This document shows, piece by piece, positions 46,756 through 59,000 of a stretch of 64,000 nt of DNA. Below the pieces are notes generated by a model, which ran no database searches, was not told the origin of the DNA, and saw only the letters and a list, made by a program, of their open reading frames with translations. Each line of letters opens with the position of its first letter. Position 1 is the first letter of the stretch. Position numbers and translations under genes: made by a program. This stretch comes from Spinacia oleracea (lineage: Eukaryota; Streptophyta; Magnoliopsida; Caryophyllales; Amaranthaceae): contig NC_079491.1 of assembly GCF_020520425.1 (NCBI RefSeq), forward strand, positions 2,666,001 to 2,730,000, written 5' to 3'.

Positions 46756-47314
46756 TAATAGTACTTACTTCAGTTAGTTCTACCAAATAAGCACTAGTCC
46801 GTACTTGGTACCAACTTCTTTCTCATAACTCTATCACCAACAAACAACATATACTTCTTTGTACCAAGCGACGTTACTTGCGTCCAAAATGGACTCAAGC
46901 CACTATGGGTATAGCGGAACGACTTGATTGGTACCTTCGCAAATTCGCCCAATCAATGAGATTAACTCAGACAGCTCCAAACTAATCTTTTAGCCCAAAT
47001 TAAGACACAATTGACAATTGTTGAACTAATACGGAGTAATCATTTGCAATAAAAACAATCTCATAACTATTTCATTCTAAAATAATCAAATACTACATCA
47101 TAGCTTTGTACAGGCTCATGAAACACAATCACTAAAAAAAATTAGCACCGCAATTAGAAAGCGGAACAGCACACTAACCCATTAATACCTACTAATATCC
47201 ATTGACAAAACGCATAAATCAATCATGATTGTAATTAATCAACAAAAAAAGGAACATTAATCCAGTAATTTTGAGCAATTGAGCATTATTAGTTTGAACA
47301 ACTACCCACCATAA

Positions 47315-47444
47315 TACAACTCAGATTATGGAGAGAAAGAGAGAGAGAATAACTTACAACAACTTGAGAAGTTTGAAACGAACCCCCAAAGAATCGATAA
47401 CTGGGGTCTGGAATTGACGGTGGAAGAAGGAGAAGGGTTGCCAT
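47315..47444 (-). pseudogene. Orphan first exon (MATLLLLPPS...)
   Basis: On the minus strand, an ATG at 47444 opens MATLLLLPPSIPDPSYRFF, then GGSFQTSQ, and reaches a good donor near 47356 (AGTTGTT/GTAAGT). The composition resembles the start of an organelle-targeted protein. No downstream exon is visible before the NLR 2 promoter region, so this is either a severed gene start or chance. I do not recognise the family. Confidence 0.25.
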
Positions 47445-47639
47445 TCGAAATTTCTTTTTTGTTTCGGAGGTTGACTGGTTGAAGACTTGATGATGGTGGC
47501 TTGAGAGGGTTGACTGGTTGAAGACGACAAACCAATTTGATTTTGCAATTTTCTGTTTTTGTGAATCAAACGGCCCTTGGATAATTTGAAAATTGAAGGT
47601 ACAATTATTGTGGTCGATTAGGTTCATGAAAAAATAATG

Positions 47640-48400
47640 GGTTAGGTGGATCCGTGGATGGGGTAGAACCGGGTTAGAAAGTTATGAACAAGGTTTAAAT
47701 AAAAGAATACTTAAAAAATAAAAATGGATTGAAGGAGTACAGTTACTAGCTTTTGGTGCATGATTGTGCGAATATTAAATACATTTGGTTTTATATGCAA
47801 ATATGGTCAAACACTTTATATAATGTTTTTTAACAATTATAATTCCAAGTAAGTATATCACACGTATTTTATATGGACACCAACGTGCCAATGATTTATG
47901 TCAAAAAATCACTCTCTTGCTTCATAAAAGATGGTATTATTTGCTGTTTAATTTGTACAGTTTTCAACACATATTTTAAATATCAAAATCTCTAACTATG
48001 CATTGTTAAAAATTTACAAGTTCATATGTACCACAACTTCCACAAGTCTGTGTCATGAAGTATACAAGTCCACAATCCAATACACAGAATAAAAGCTAGA
48101 CGAACTAAACAAAACCAAAGGTGTTGATTGTTGAATTGAATATGCGGTCGATTGTAGATCAAGTTCAATTGGTGAATGCTAAATTTGATAATGGTTTATG
48201 CACGGTCCATGTCTTCGTAAATATCGAATGCGTTAAAAATCAAGTCATATTGACTATTGTCGAACTAGTTATCGATGTCAGGGCAATGCACAACAAAACA
48301 TTTAAACAAACATATTTATCCTTATGTCACTCACTGATCGTCCTAAATAAACATACATATTTCCTTTATCCCTACACCCTTATCCATATCCCTTACTTTT
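47640..48400. other. AT-rich spacer
   Basis: No supported gene. The open stretch at 48121-48414 has spacer-like composition and no family resemblance. Confidence 0.4.
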
Positions 48401-48414
48401 TTCTATTGCAATAA

Positions 48415-48770
48415 ATAAACACCCGACTCGGCATGAAAAAGCATGACCCGACCCGAGCACGAAAAAAGCTCGGCCCCTCACGGGCACGAAGTCGTGGGTC
48501 GGGGGCCAGGCTTGGGCCTTAATTTTTTTGGAAAAAACACGACAAGACACGGTACGACTCGACTCGATATGACAAAACATGCTAAATTTAGTAAAATTAG
48601 CCTTAGGCACGACGGACCGACACAAAAGCCCGTGGGTTCGGGTCGGGCTTGCCCTGTTTGAAATTCTCGACCCGACACGACACAATATGGGTATGTCATG
48701 GACTCGACCCGATTAGGCATTAGACCAGTGAACTCGACCCGAAACCCGACCCGACCCATGGGCATCTTTA
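48415..48770. mobile_element. GC-rich hAT-like MITE, left end decayed
   Basis: The interior repeats CACGAC, CGACCCG and GGGTCGGG. It ends GGGCATCTTTA at 48760-48770, like its neighbour at 48988-49355. The left end is not clearly preserved and no exact 8-bp duplication is found. Confidence 0.6.
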
Positions 48771-48987
48771 CTCTGCATCACAATGAATAGTCATGCACAA
48801 AACAAGCAAGTTGCTTCTAATTTTTCCAAATAAACTAAAATTCAATTACAGTCGAATCGGGTCAGTTTTTTTAACGCCTTTAACCCGGCAAATAGATTTG
48901 GGTTTTTTCCTATTAGATCAGTTCCATAGGCCTCTAAGCCTCTTGTTAGTGTTGTATAGATTTAACAGGCTTGTGTGTGCCCTTGAC

Positions 48988-49355
48988 TAAAGATGGCTGT
49001 GGGCCGGGCCGGCCCGAAGCCCGACCCGGCACGGGCAGAAAAAAGCACGGCCCGACACGAGCACCAAGTCGTGGGCCGTGGCCCGGGCATGGGCCTTAAT
49101 TTTTTGGAAAAAGCACGATAAGGCACGACACGACTCGACCCGACACGACAAAGCACGCTAAATTTAGTAAAATTAGCCTTAGGCACGACGGACCGGCACG
49201 AAAGCCAGTGGGCTTGGACCGGGCCTGCGCCTTTTTTAAAAACTTTTTGGCTCGACACGACACGACACGAAACAACATGGGCCTGGCGTGGACCCGGCCC
49301 AGTGAGGCCCACGGCCCATGTGCTCGACCCGAAGCCCGACCCACTGCCATCTTTA
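48988..49355. mobile_element. GC-rich hAT-like MITE
   Basis: 368 bp with ends TAAAGATGGC and GCCATCTTTA, flanked by an exact 8-bp duplication CCCTTGAC (48980-48987 and 49356-49363). The interior is full of GGGCCGGGCCGGCCCG-type and ACGACACGAC repeats. It lies 345 bp upstream of the INDH start codon. Confidence 0.9.
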
Positions 49356-49699
49356 CCCTTGACTAGCCCAGTAATCACTAATCGGTCCGTTTCTTCCTGT
49401 CGTCTTGGTAGTTGCTCCATTGTTGTGCTTAGCAATTATTTTCATTCTTCCATTGATTTTCGAAAGAAACCCAACTACCACTCTACCTCTTTACCATAGA
49501 CGAACAGAAGTGCAGAATTCTGAATATATAAGGTATTTTCTCGATTTATGATACCAATATCCTATTCCTTTTTGCAATTTTCATGGAGTAATACTTTCAG
49601 CTTTTGTTTTAGAGGTTTGAACCTTTGAATTGAAATAAATCTATGTTATTTATCGATTGTTAAAATATTGGGTTTCAGGAAGAAAGGAAACGAAAATCC

Positions 49700-52600
49700 A
49701 TGAAAGGGGCATTCAAGATCAATACTGTTTTTAACAATTTGGTAACTACTATAAATTCTGGGTTATTTGTTACTCTTTCGAAGCTTTGAAATTCTGGGTA
49801 TTGATTAATCTATTTTTTCGTTTGGGGGGTTATTGGTAAAATGAATTGATTGTTTGCAGAGAAATGTGGGTATTAGGGGTTTATCAGCTATGGCTGGAAA
49901 GGCAAAAGGGCTACAAATTTCTGGGGTTAAGGATATTATAGCTGTGGCTTCTGGTAAAGGTGGAGTTGGGAAGTCTACTACTGCAGGTAATACTCTCTTC
50001 AAATTATTAAGAACTTTTAGGGTTGTTCATTATATAGAATGAGCTAGCTGAAGTTGAGATTGAAGTATACTTTGATTCCCAATTGATGATCTCGAGTCTC
50101 GAATTTGGACTGGTATTTTAGATGTCGAACAGCGGATTAGAGTTCGTTTTCGTGGTAAGGAAATATGAATACATGAATCGTGGCAAGGAAAGTGATTTTA
50201 TTGAGAGTAACACGATGAACTTAGCATTTTCCGCCTTTGTAACGTGTGTCAACCATTGATGGTACTCTAAAGGAGAAATGTTTGTTTCTTGAAACAGTAT
50301 TAAAGAAGTTGATCAGATTATTGGTTGTTGGTTTTGTTGTTGATGATGAATTTGACGTGGTGTTTAACAAGTTGTCCATTGATGTCACTGCAGAAGTTTG
50401 CTATCTTTTTCAGTATTTACATAGTAGTTATTCAGTATGAGCTCCACAAACTCTAATTATGTATCGTCAGTATAATTAGCTAATGGCTTCCTATGATGAC
50501 TGAGTAAAATAAGCACAGTAGGTTGAATTCTCGTCCCACACTAGCATTAGGTTTGACTGATCCAGTGATCTTTCTGATTTATTAATTTTGAACTCTAGTT
50601 TCAGACTTCTTAGCAAAGAATTTCAGTTTCATGAAGTAGATTGGTGTGAATTTAGCATATTTAAGAATACGGCATATCACTTTGCTAGGTCTTCACATGT
50701 TGGATGTGGTATCCTTTGCACTTTAGTTGTAACTAGTTGTTGTTGTTGTTGTTGTTGTTGTTGTTAAGGATGCGAATAGAGTCGAATTAAGGACTTTGCT
50801 AATGAAGCTGATGTGTGTTTTTTTATTATTCTATTTGCAGTTAATTTGGCTGTTGCACTTGCTAATAGATGTCAACTTGCTGTTGGTCTGCTTGATGCTG
50901 ATGTCTACGGACCTTCTATCCCTACAATGATGAAGCTTCATGGAAAGCCAGAAGCTACTGAGGGTGAGGAGAATCCTTCATGACGATATTTTGTTCTTCG
51001 TAATATATTGGAGATTCTTCTTCCAATGTACATGGCAATGTTGATTCTTTTCTCCTGTCACTGTGTAATACATAAAAAGAAGAAATTTTATAACACCTCC
51101 TTGCCATTTTCTGGTTGAGAGGCTCTTTCTGCTATGTCATATTTTCCCATCACTTGAATTAGTCCGTTAATGGCTTCCTTTTTTTTTTTGCCATTTTTTT
51201 AGATTTGAAGATGATTCCAAAGGAAAATTATGGAGTAAAGTGCATGTCGATGGGATTGCTTGTGGAAAAGGATGCGCCTATTGTTTGGAGAGGTCCCATG
51301 GTACACAATCTCATATCATATGCTTGCATTATCTTTATAACTTTTTTTTATCAAGCTCTGGGTTTCATCTTGGCTTGACTCTAGTCTTTTAGGTAATGAG
51401 TGCTTTGGAGAAAATGGCAAAAGGCGTTGAGTGGGGGAAGCTTGACATTCTAGTAGTGGACATGCCACCTGGAACTGGTGATGCGCAGCTTACTATCTCT
51501 CAGCGGCTGCAATTATCAGGTAGCTAACTTTTTATTTTTATTTTTTTTATTGTTGATAGCCTAGTGTGAAAGCCAATAATCATTAGAGACTTATGTATAG
51601 CATCATCTCTTCAAACTATGTAAAGTGCAGTGTGAACTGTGAATTGTGATGTCAGTTATCTTGTTTTTCTCGAGTGTAATGCTTATGTATCCCACTCAAC
51701 AATTATTTCTCTTCTCAACATTCATTCTGATCTATTTACCACGGTTATGTATTGATTGTAGATGTCCATTTCTACGGAGTCCAGTGAACTGATCTGTTTT
51801 GCTTCTCTTGGCTCTAGCTTTAATTATCTTTCCCCTGAAATGTAACTTTTCTGGTTTTCCTGTATATGAAGGTGCGATAATTGTCTCCACTCCTCAAGAT
51901 ATTGCATTACTTGATGCTCGAAGAGGTGCTCACATGTTCTCCAAAGTCAACGTTCCGGTATGATTAACACTATTGAAACTATTGATCGCACTCCTGAATT
52001 GTTTGATATGATAATGTTGGAACAGATAGTGAAATATGATGTTATTGGACTCTAGCTCTCATTATGTACAACCATTTGTGTGCTTTTTGGTCTTCTTGTC
52101 AAATAGAAGCCATGATTAAAAAAAACAAAATAATCACCTTCTAACTGTTTGACCATTGTCTTGAATGGCCGCTTTACCCTAGTAAGTTAGCCACTAAGCA
52201 TTTGTACCTCAGAATACGCCACCTGGGAGTTAGGACCAAGGAGAATTAGGCTTTGTTCTGTTCGACTTATTTTGGCTTATTTTAGACAAAATAAGTTCAG
52301 TTAAGTTTAGATAATATAAGTTCAGAAAAATAAGTTATTTTCCATACATTTTCACGCACAAATAAGTTTATTTAAGATAAAATAAGTTGGATAAGTTCAG
52401 TTAAGTTCAAATAAGTTCAGTTAAGTTCAGTTAAGTTCAGATAAGTTCAGATAATAAGACCAATAGAACGGAGCCTTAGAAGTTTGCTGATGAGTTACCT
52501 TGTTGCTTGTTGGCTGTCTTTTTAATAATAGTACATTGAAGTGTGGGCTTTGGTTTTCTCTGCAGATTATAGGAATCATAGAAAACATGAGCTGCTTTAT

Positions 52601-54631
52601 GTGTCCACACTGTAGCCAGCCTTCATTTATTTTTGGGGAAGGAGGAGCAAAGAGGACAGCAACTGAAATGTCTCTTGACTATCTTGGTGATGTAAGTGGC
52701 TCAACTTTTTTTTGAAGAATTCAATGTTTCCTATAGTTTATTTTTGGAATCACAAAGAACCGATTTCTACTGCTAAAGCCTCAAGTTCATTTCTCCAATC
52801 AAACGCGAAGATAGAAATTGTCTGGCTTCATATTTGTTTGCATTGCCTGTCAGTTGATGTCTTCTATAAACTGTGAGAAGGTGATTAATTTAACTAATTT
52901 ATCGTTAATCAATATGTTTAGCTAGGAACCTCTATAGCCAGTCAATATCGAGCTTGCAACTTAACTGTCACTGATCCTATAGGGTCATTCACTTAGGTGT
53001 GAATTGGGTCGCGGACTTGGAGTTAAATATTCGAATGTCAAGCAGCATGTTCTATGTGATACTTTATGCCCCTGTTACAGGAAGTGTGATAATATCCCAA
53101 GTTACGACCTAGGTAGTATCACTAAGACACTAACCAATTAGGCATAATTAAGAAGGTTGGAATAAGCCATACTTGACTTACTGTGGATGGTTGTTAAACA
53201 TGAGGAAGAGAGGAGAATAGGTAAGTATGACTTATTCCAACCTTTCTAATATTATGCCTAATTGGTTAGTGATATTATCTAGGTTGTTACTTAGGAATTT
53301 AGGATATTATCACATTTCCTACGGGAGGCGCATAAAGTATCACGTAAAACATGTTGCTTGACATTCATACTCCACGCTCAAAAGAGAGAGAAAATAAGTT
53401 CTTGCTCCTGCATTGATCATAGATATCAATATATTGTGATTCTATTGGCCGTGTGGATACCGGTAGAGGACTACGCTTGAAGTTATTCGTTTCTCGATTG
53501 ATCGAGTTAGATACGGGAAACACACAACAATGGTATTACGTTATGTGAATTAGGTTCATACTAATTATGTACATGAGATCCTTATAACTTAAAAGGTTTT
53601 AGTTTCGCTGAAACGACTTCATAAACCTAACATAAAGTTGGTTCTTATGAGAATCTGTCATTATCATCTAGGTATAAAGAATCCATGTTGCAATTGACCT
53701 TCAGCAAGTATTGTAATGGACCATTGAATGATTCTCCAAACTTGTTGAAAAGAACAGTTTAAGTAATGGTAGAATATGAGAATATGAACTATCTTACGCC
53801 CTTAGCCTAAAGGAATCCGGGGAAATGTTTTTGCACACTACAAATGAGGTGTGACAAAATCAGTTTCCGGAATCTGGTGTGCCACTTCACAATCACCCAA
53901 ATATGACCATGCCTGACTGTGACAATTGGTCTGACATTGTCATCATTATATTTAGATGGAATTTTAGTCCATTGCATCTGCTTTGGTGTATTATTAGTTC
54001 TTGAATCATAGGGGAGTTAGTTGGGAGGGGGTGTAAATTTTCTTATTTGTAATACAAAGCCATAACAAACATGTACTCTGTATTAAATAACAACCCAATA
54101 TAAAGATATAACAAACATGTACTCTGTATTACATAACAACACAATATAAGGCCATAACAATTAACAAACATGTACTCTGTATTAAATAACAACGCGATAT
54201 AAAGCCACAACAAACATGTACTCTGTCAAGAATAGGTTTCAGGAGTCAATGTGTTTGCATGTTGATTTACATTGTTTTGAAGGCTATGCTGGCTTGCTTA
54301 GGAATGTTCACGAAAGAAGATTAACAGTAACGAAAGTGCCTTGATTAAAATTTAATCACATCATCTTAACTTACTATTTTCCTAGTTGAGCATCTTATTA
54401 CCTTTCTGGTTCAGTAACCTCTTTTGAAAATGTTCTTACAAGTTTATGTTCTAACTGATGCAGATTCCCATAGAGATGGACATTAGAACTTGTTGTGATG
54501 AAGGTGTCCCTATTGTATTGTCATCACCAGATTCAACCAGTGCCATGAAATACACTGACGTGGCTCAGAAAGTTATGAAACGAATTGAAGAAATTTCACA
54601 TAAGCAATTTAGCCCTGAAATTTCACTCTGA
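49700..54631 (+). CDS. INDH: Mitochondrial P-loop Fe-S carrier INDH/NUBPL (complex I assembly)
   Basis: Eight exons: 49700-49741, 49860-49986, 50841-50963, 51203-51300, 51393-51519, 51872-51957, 52566-52691 and 54464-54631. All junctions are GT-AG and in phase, giving 298 residues. It is an Mrp/NBP35-family ATPase with the deviant Walker A GKGGVGKS (46-53), [27 protein letters not shown], and the paired cysteines of CPHC (C214, C217) that bind an Fe-S cluster. Homologues (plant INDH, human NUBPL) insert Fe-S clusters into respiratory complex I in mitochondria. The N-terminus is short and basic, consistent with import. Cytosolic NBP35 has an extra N-terminal four-cysteine region, and plastid HCF101 has extra domains; both are absent here. 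Introns 2 and 7 are long. Intron 7 (52692-54463) holds a large inverted repeat and a minisatellite. Confidence 0.93.
50734..50766 (+). repeat. (TTG)n microsatellite in INDH intron 2
   Basis: About 11 TTG/TGT triplets roughly 75 bp upstream of the exon 3 acceptor. Confidence 0.9.
52249..52475. mobile_element. Harbinger-like MITE in INDH intron 6
   Basis: 227 bp with ends GGCTTTGTTCTGTTCG and AATAGAACGGAGCC, flanked by TTA (52246-52248 and 52476-52478). The right half is an array of ATAAGTTCAGTTAAGTTCAG phrases. Confidence 0.75.
53033..53372. repeat. Large inverted repeat (hairpin) in INDH intron 7
   Basis: The left arm (about 53033-53170) reads GAATGTCAAGCAGCATGTT, TGTGATACTTTATGC, AGTGTGATAATATCC, then CACTAACCAATTAGGCATAA. 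The right arm (about 53222-53372) is its complement in reverse order, with a ~50-bp loop. Pairing is extensive but imperfect. It may be a fold-back transposon; no target duplication is clear. Confidence 0.8.
54057..54221. repeat. Minisatellite in INDH intron 7
   Basis: Roughly three and a half units of ~50-60 bp sharing AACAAACATGTACTCTGTAT, TAACAACRCRATATAA and GCCATAACA. Units start near 54064, 54111, 54167 and 54206. Confidence 0.8.
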
Positions 54632-55526
54632 TTTTTCAGTTTTAACTTGAGTCTGTATTAACATTATCAAATTTTGTTGAAAAGCCTCTTAGATCTACCT
54701 TGAGTTTTAATATTTTCAACCATAATTGTTCAAAAGATTGGTCTTTCCTCAATTTCCTTTTATGCTACCTTGTTACTGATGTTCATCCTGCTTATGTCAG
54801 CTCTTGTTTGAACCTTCAAATAGGCCATGTTTATAGAATTGCAGGTGATATACTTGTATAGTATGGGATATTAACATTAGCCAAGTGTTGAGAAAATATG
54901 GAATCGAGATAGCTGGTATATAGTTTAACAAATTAAATAACGATTTCAGTTTGCCGGTCTTTCTCAGTCACTTCCGTTCTCTTAAAGGGTGGCTGCATTT
55001 GCTGGTTGGTGTTGTCAACGGTATGATTGATGACAAACATGTCTCGTAGGTTTCAGTTCAAATAATGAGGGATGGTGGTGGCATGCTCTTCTCCATAGTT
55101 GTATAATCAAAGCTTATAATTTTTTTATTAGGTAAGAAGAAATGACCCTACTGAACCAGCACCTATCAACAGGTTAACCGCCCAGCTACTAAGGTCTTCG
55201 ATTGAGTCATTTCTACGCATTTCGCAGTTGATAAGGCGAGTTCCCCACCAACTTATGTTGGTTACCAAAGCTTGTAATTTACTCTACGGTATGTTGTAAC
55301 CAAAGCTTAGTATACGTATAATCAAGTACCTCATACACCAAAGACTTTTGACTTCCATACACTTGGCTATAAAGTAGAGCCAATCAACAATGTCTTAGCG
55401 TGAAAATGTGTTGGTTTGGTCAGAAAAGCTCGAAAAATTGACCCTTAATTTGCAGATTTGGGCATAAGTCTTTTTATATCAATGTCCAACCTAATCCGAC
55501 TTTTGAACACTCCAACTAGAATATAG
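54632..55526. other. Intergenic between INDH and pfkB genes
   Basis: The 3' flank of INDH. The stretch 55140-55260 has moderate GC (GAACCAGCACCTATCAACAG) but no frame or repeat that I can assign. Confidence 0.4.
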
Positions 55527-55734
55527 TAGAGATAGTCAACAATGGCCCGACCCGTTAGAGCGATTCAGCCCAACCCAAAAATTTGAGGGTTTGGGCAACC
55601 CTAAAACCCTAATCTGTCAAAAAAAAATCATGTTGGCCCGAAAATCCACAACAAACTTGAGAATTTGAGCATAAAGTTTTAAAACTCAACCCAACCCGAT
55701 CCGGCACGACTCAACTCGACTCGGGTCACCTCTA
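55527..55734. mobile_element. Likely short hAT-like element
   Basis: It begins TAGAGATAGTCAACAATGGC and ends TCGGGTCACCTCTA, matching the TAGAG ends of 28197-28854, with CCGACCCG and CCCAACCCGA phrases inside. The 8-bp flanks (GAATATAG and GCCTTTAG) match only partly, so the insertion is older or the ends are off. Confidence 0.5.
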
Positions 55735-56046
55735 GCCTTTAGACTCCTATAGTCTAGCCAGAGGCCAAGAAGATAGGAAAAGGTAATAAAACCCAAAAAA
55801 AAAATAAAAAATTCATAGCAATTAGCCAAAAAAACAAATCATTAAAATCGTGTTTGTGAGAATAATACTCGTATCGAATAAAAAGCCAACCCAAAAAGAG
55901 CATTTTCACTACAAATTTTCCACACAATTTGGTCAAGTTTGCAACTCCATGCATTTAGTACCACCCTTAACAAATTTCAAAACTTCCAATTTGCTTCATC
56001 TTCTTCTCCATTGTTGAATTTCTTCCCCAAATCTGCAGAAGTCTGA

Positions 56047-59000
56047 ATGCATCACCATATCTTATCTCCCAAATCCCTAATTTCTTCCAATGTCTTCTTC
56101 CCCTCAATCTCTCTCCTCCCTCCCACAAACCCTAATTCCACCATTCCTTCATTTCCATCAAATTCGTCTAAAACCCTCAGAAATTCGATAGTTAATTGCA
56201 AAGGGATCGAAGTTTCAGTCCTAAATAATCTCCCCAATTCGCTCAATTCTTCCAGTACTAATGACAAGTTGAGAAACGTAGGTGTTAAAGATGTCGATAT
56301 TGCGACGCTTGGAAACCTTTGCGTCGATATTGTTTTGAATGTTCCTCAGCTTCCCCCGAAGCCTTTGCCTGAGAGGAAAGATTACATGGACTCCCTGTCT
56401 TCTTCTCCTCCTGATAAGGTTTTTTGCTGACATTTTCTCGTTTAATTTTTTAATGTTAAGTTAATAATAAGCTTAAATCTTGTGATTTATGAATATTTTT
56501 CTTAATTTTTCTCCTTTGATTAGTTAGGTTTTTTTTTTTTTTTGAGTGTATTTATATGGATAATTATAGCAATTAATGTTTGGATAACAAATATTTGTGT
56601 AGCTTAGTGATGCCAATTATTCCAAAAAAAAAAAAGGATGAAAAATAAGGGGGGGGGGAGACTTCTTTTATCCTTAAATGTTTGTCTAATTATTGAGCTA
56701 ATGAGCTGCTTCTAACTGTGAGTTTGTAGTGATAGGCTGATAGTATGAAAATCAAAGATTGGTTGCTGGATTGAGGGGGTTTTTTTTACCCAAAAAGGAA
56801 AGAACTTTGAGGATAAGAGAAGAAATGAAAAATTAAAGGCTAAGTTGAGCTTCTTTGATTTCATGCAATGGCCTGATCATGGTGCTCATTGTAGTTGGTT
56901 ATGATCTAACACCCAGAATAACACACATGATTGGTGCGTTTAAGTGTTGTATTTCTACTTGTTGTCTTGATTCTCTATTGTAATGGATTGATAACTGATG
57001 TATAAATTGTTGTCATAGACAAGTTTTTGTATTGGGACAGGGGTTTTCACTGAGGGTTAACAGCATTCAAACTTCTCAATTTTTGACTGAGGTAGGTTTC
57101 TCAATTTTTGACTGAGGTAGGTTTCCCCATTTTTGGACTGAGGTAGGTTTTCCCCATTTTTGGACTGAGGTAGGTTTCCCCATTATGAAGATAGAAGGTT
57201 TTGCTACTTTGCTTAATAGAATAGTTATAGTAGTATCCGGAAAACATGTTCATGTATTGTAGAGAAATTGTGAGCCGCGTTAGATTATTAGAAAAACCTA
57301 TTATTAGAAAATTAGGGCCTTCCTTTCTTCTTCAGTCCTATGTATTTAACCTTGCTAGTTTCAACCTTTACTTCCATGGAGGTTGAGTTTTCAAAGATGC
57401 CAGGAGTTGAGAAGATGACATAAATGTGAATTCAGAGGATTGTGTAAACTTCCTTGTCTTATTATGATTATTTTGCTGAATGCCTAATTATTTCACATAT
57501 TTCTTTGTAGTTGTTTTTCTGAATGTGCATTCTTCCGTCGGTGATCATATGGTTTCCCGTAGCAATATTGGGAAGCTGGTGGTCACTGTAATACAGCTAT
57601 TGCAGCAGCCAGACTGGGACTGCGATGCCTTGCAATTGGTCATGTGGGTAATGAAATCTACGGCAGTTTTCTTCAAGATGTGCTACAAGATGAGGGAGTC
57701 AGTTTTGTGGAAATGGTTGATGATCTCCAAGCAGTTAGGAGTGAAACAGAAGCATATCAAACCCTCCTTTGCTGGGTTCTGGTGGATCCTTTGCATAGGC
57801 ATGGATTTTGCAGGTTTGTGTAACTTAAGTGTTGTTCTGGTTAAAGTTCATTACAATTTATTCCACATACTAGAAAGTAAATTATCTGTTGTGTTAAAAA
57901 TTAAGGAAAATGAAAAGATACTAGGTGATATTTTTATTTGTTTTTTTGTCTTTGACTATTCTTGTTAAATGTATGTGTTTTCGCTACCAGCCGAGCAGAT
58001 TTCAGTGACGAGCCTGCTTTTAGTTGGATAAATGACCTGTCAAGGGATGTAAGATTGGCTATCAAACAGTCAAAGATTTTGGTGGTTAATGGGTATGGAT
58101 TTGATGAGCTCTCCCCTGGTTTTATAGTGTCTTCTTTGAAGTATGCTATAGAAGTTGGAACTTCTGTTTTCTTTGATCCTGGACCAAAGGGAAAATCTCT
58201 ATCTACCGGAACTCCTGAAGAACAAATGGCACTTAATGAGCTTTTGAAGATGAGCGATGTTCTTCTTCTAACTTCTGATGAGGTTTAACTCATAACTTGC
58301 CTATAATCTAAGTTATGCATTATTATTATTTTTATTATTATTATTTTCCCTCATTCTGAATGCAGTGGTTTCTGTGCTAAAATTCATATCTTTATTTGCT
58401 TGTTTATGACATGAGTGGACTTGTTGAAGGCTTTTTCCATGGATTTGTTTGCTTTCTATATATGCTTTACACCATGATGCTGCTGTATTTTATAATGTCT
58501 GCCTGTTTTTGATGTGTGTACGCAAATGACTTTTTAGGCTGAGTCATTGACTGGCATTGGGAATCCGGTATTAGCTGGGCAAGAGTTGCTCAAAAGGGGA
58601 TCAAGGACCAAATGGGTCATCATCAAAATGGGATCGAAGGGTTCAATACTCATCACTTTGTCTGGAACATCTTATGCCCCATCGTATAAGGTAACATTTG
58701 AAACTTGAGGTTTTATAGAAGGTTGTTTACATCCTGATTACCCTAGAATTTACCATTGGTAGGATCATCAATTTTCCACCTAGACCTTGAGGTCCCTTAA
58801 AATAGTTGGCTTAAAAAAGGAGGAGCCTTAAGGGAGTAGAAAATTGTCTTCACCTTCTGCTCTTTTTATGTGCTAAACATTTATTTTCATTAAGCGAGGT
58901 CAAATGAAAGTGAAATCTAGAGCAAGTCTTTGGCTGCAATTTCCCACAATTCATCTTGAGCTCCAGGAAAATTCTCGTCTCAAAAAACTGTGCCATATAT

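Noticed and set aside
48443-49435. Long open frames on both strands in the GC-rich region upstream of INDH.
   Set aside because: They fall inside repeat words (ACGACACG, GGGCCGGG) of the hAT-like elements. The low AT content alone keeps the frames open.
57480-57968. A 162-codon open frame around pfkB exon 2 beginning MPNYFTYFF.
   Set aside because: It lies in a different phase from the conserved frame (YWEAGGHCNTAIAAARLG), which carries the pfkB signature and splices cleanly.
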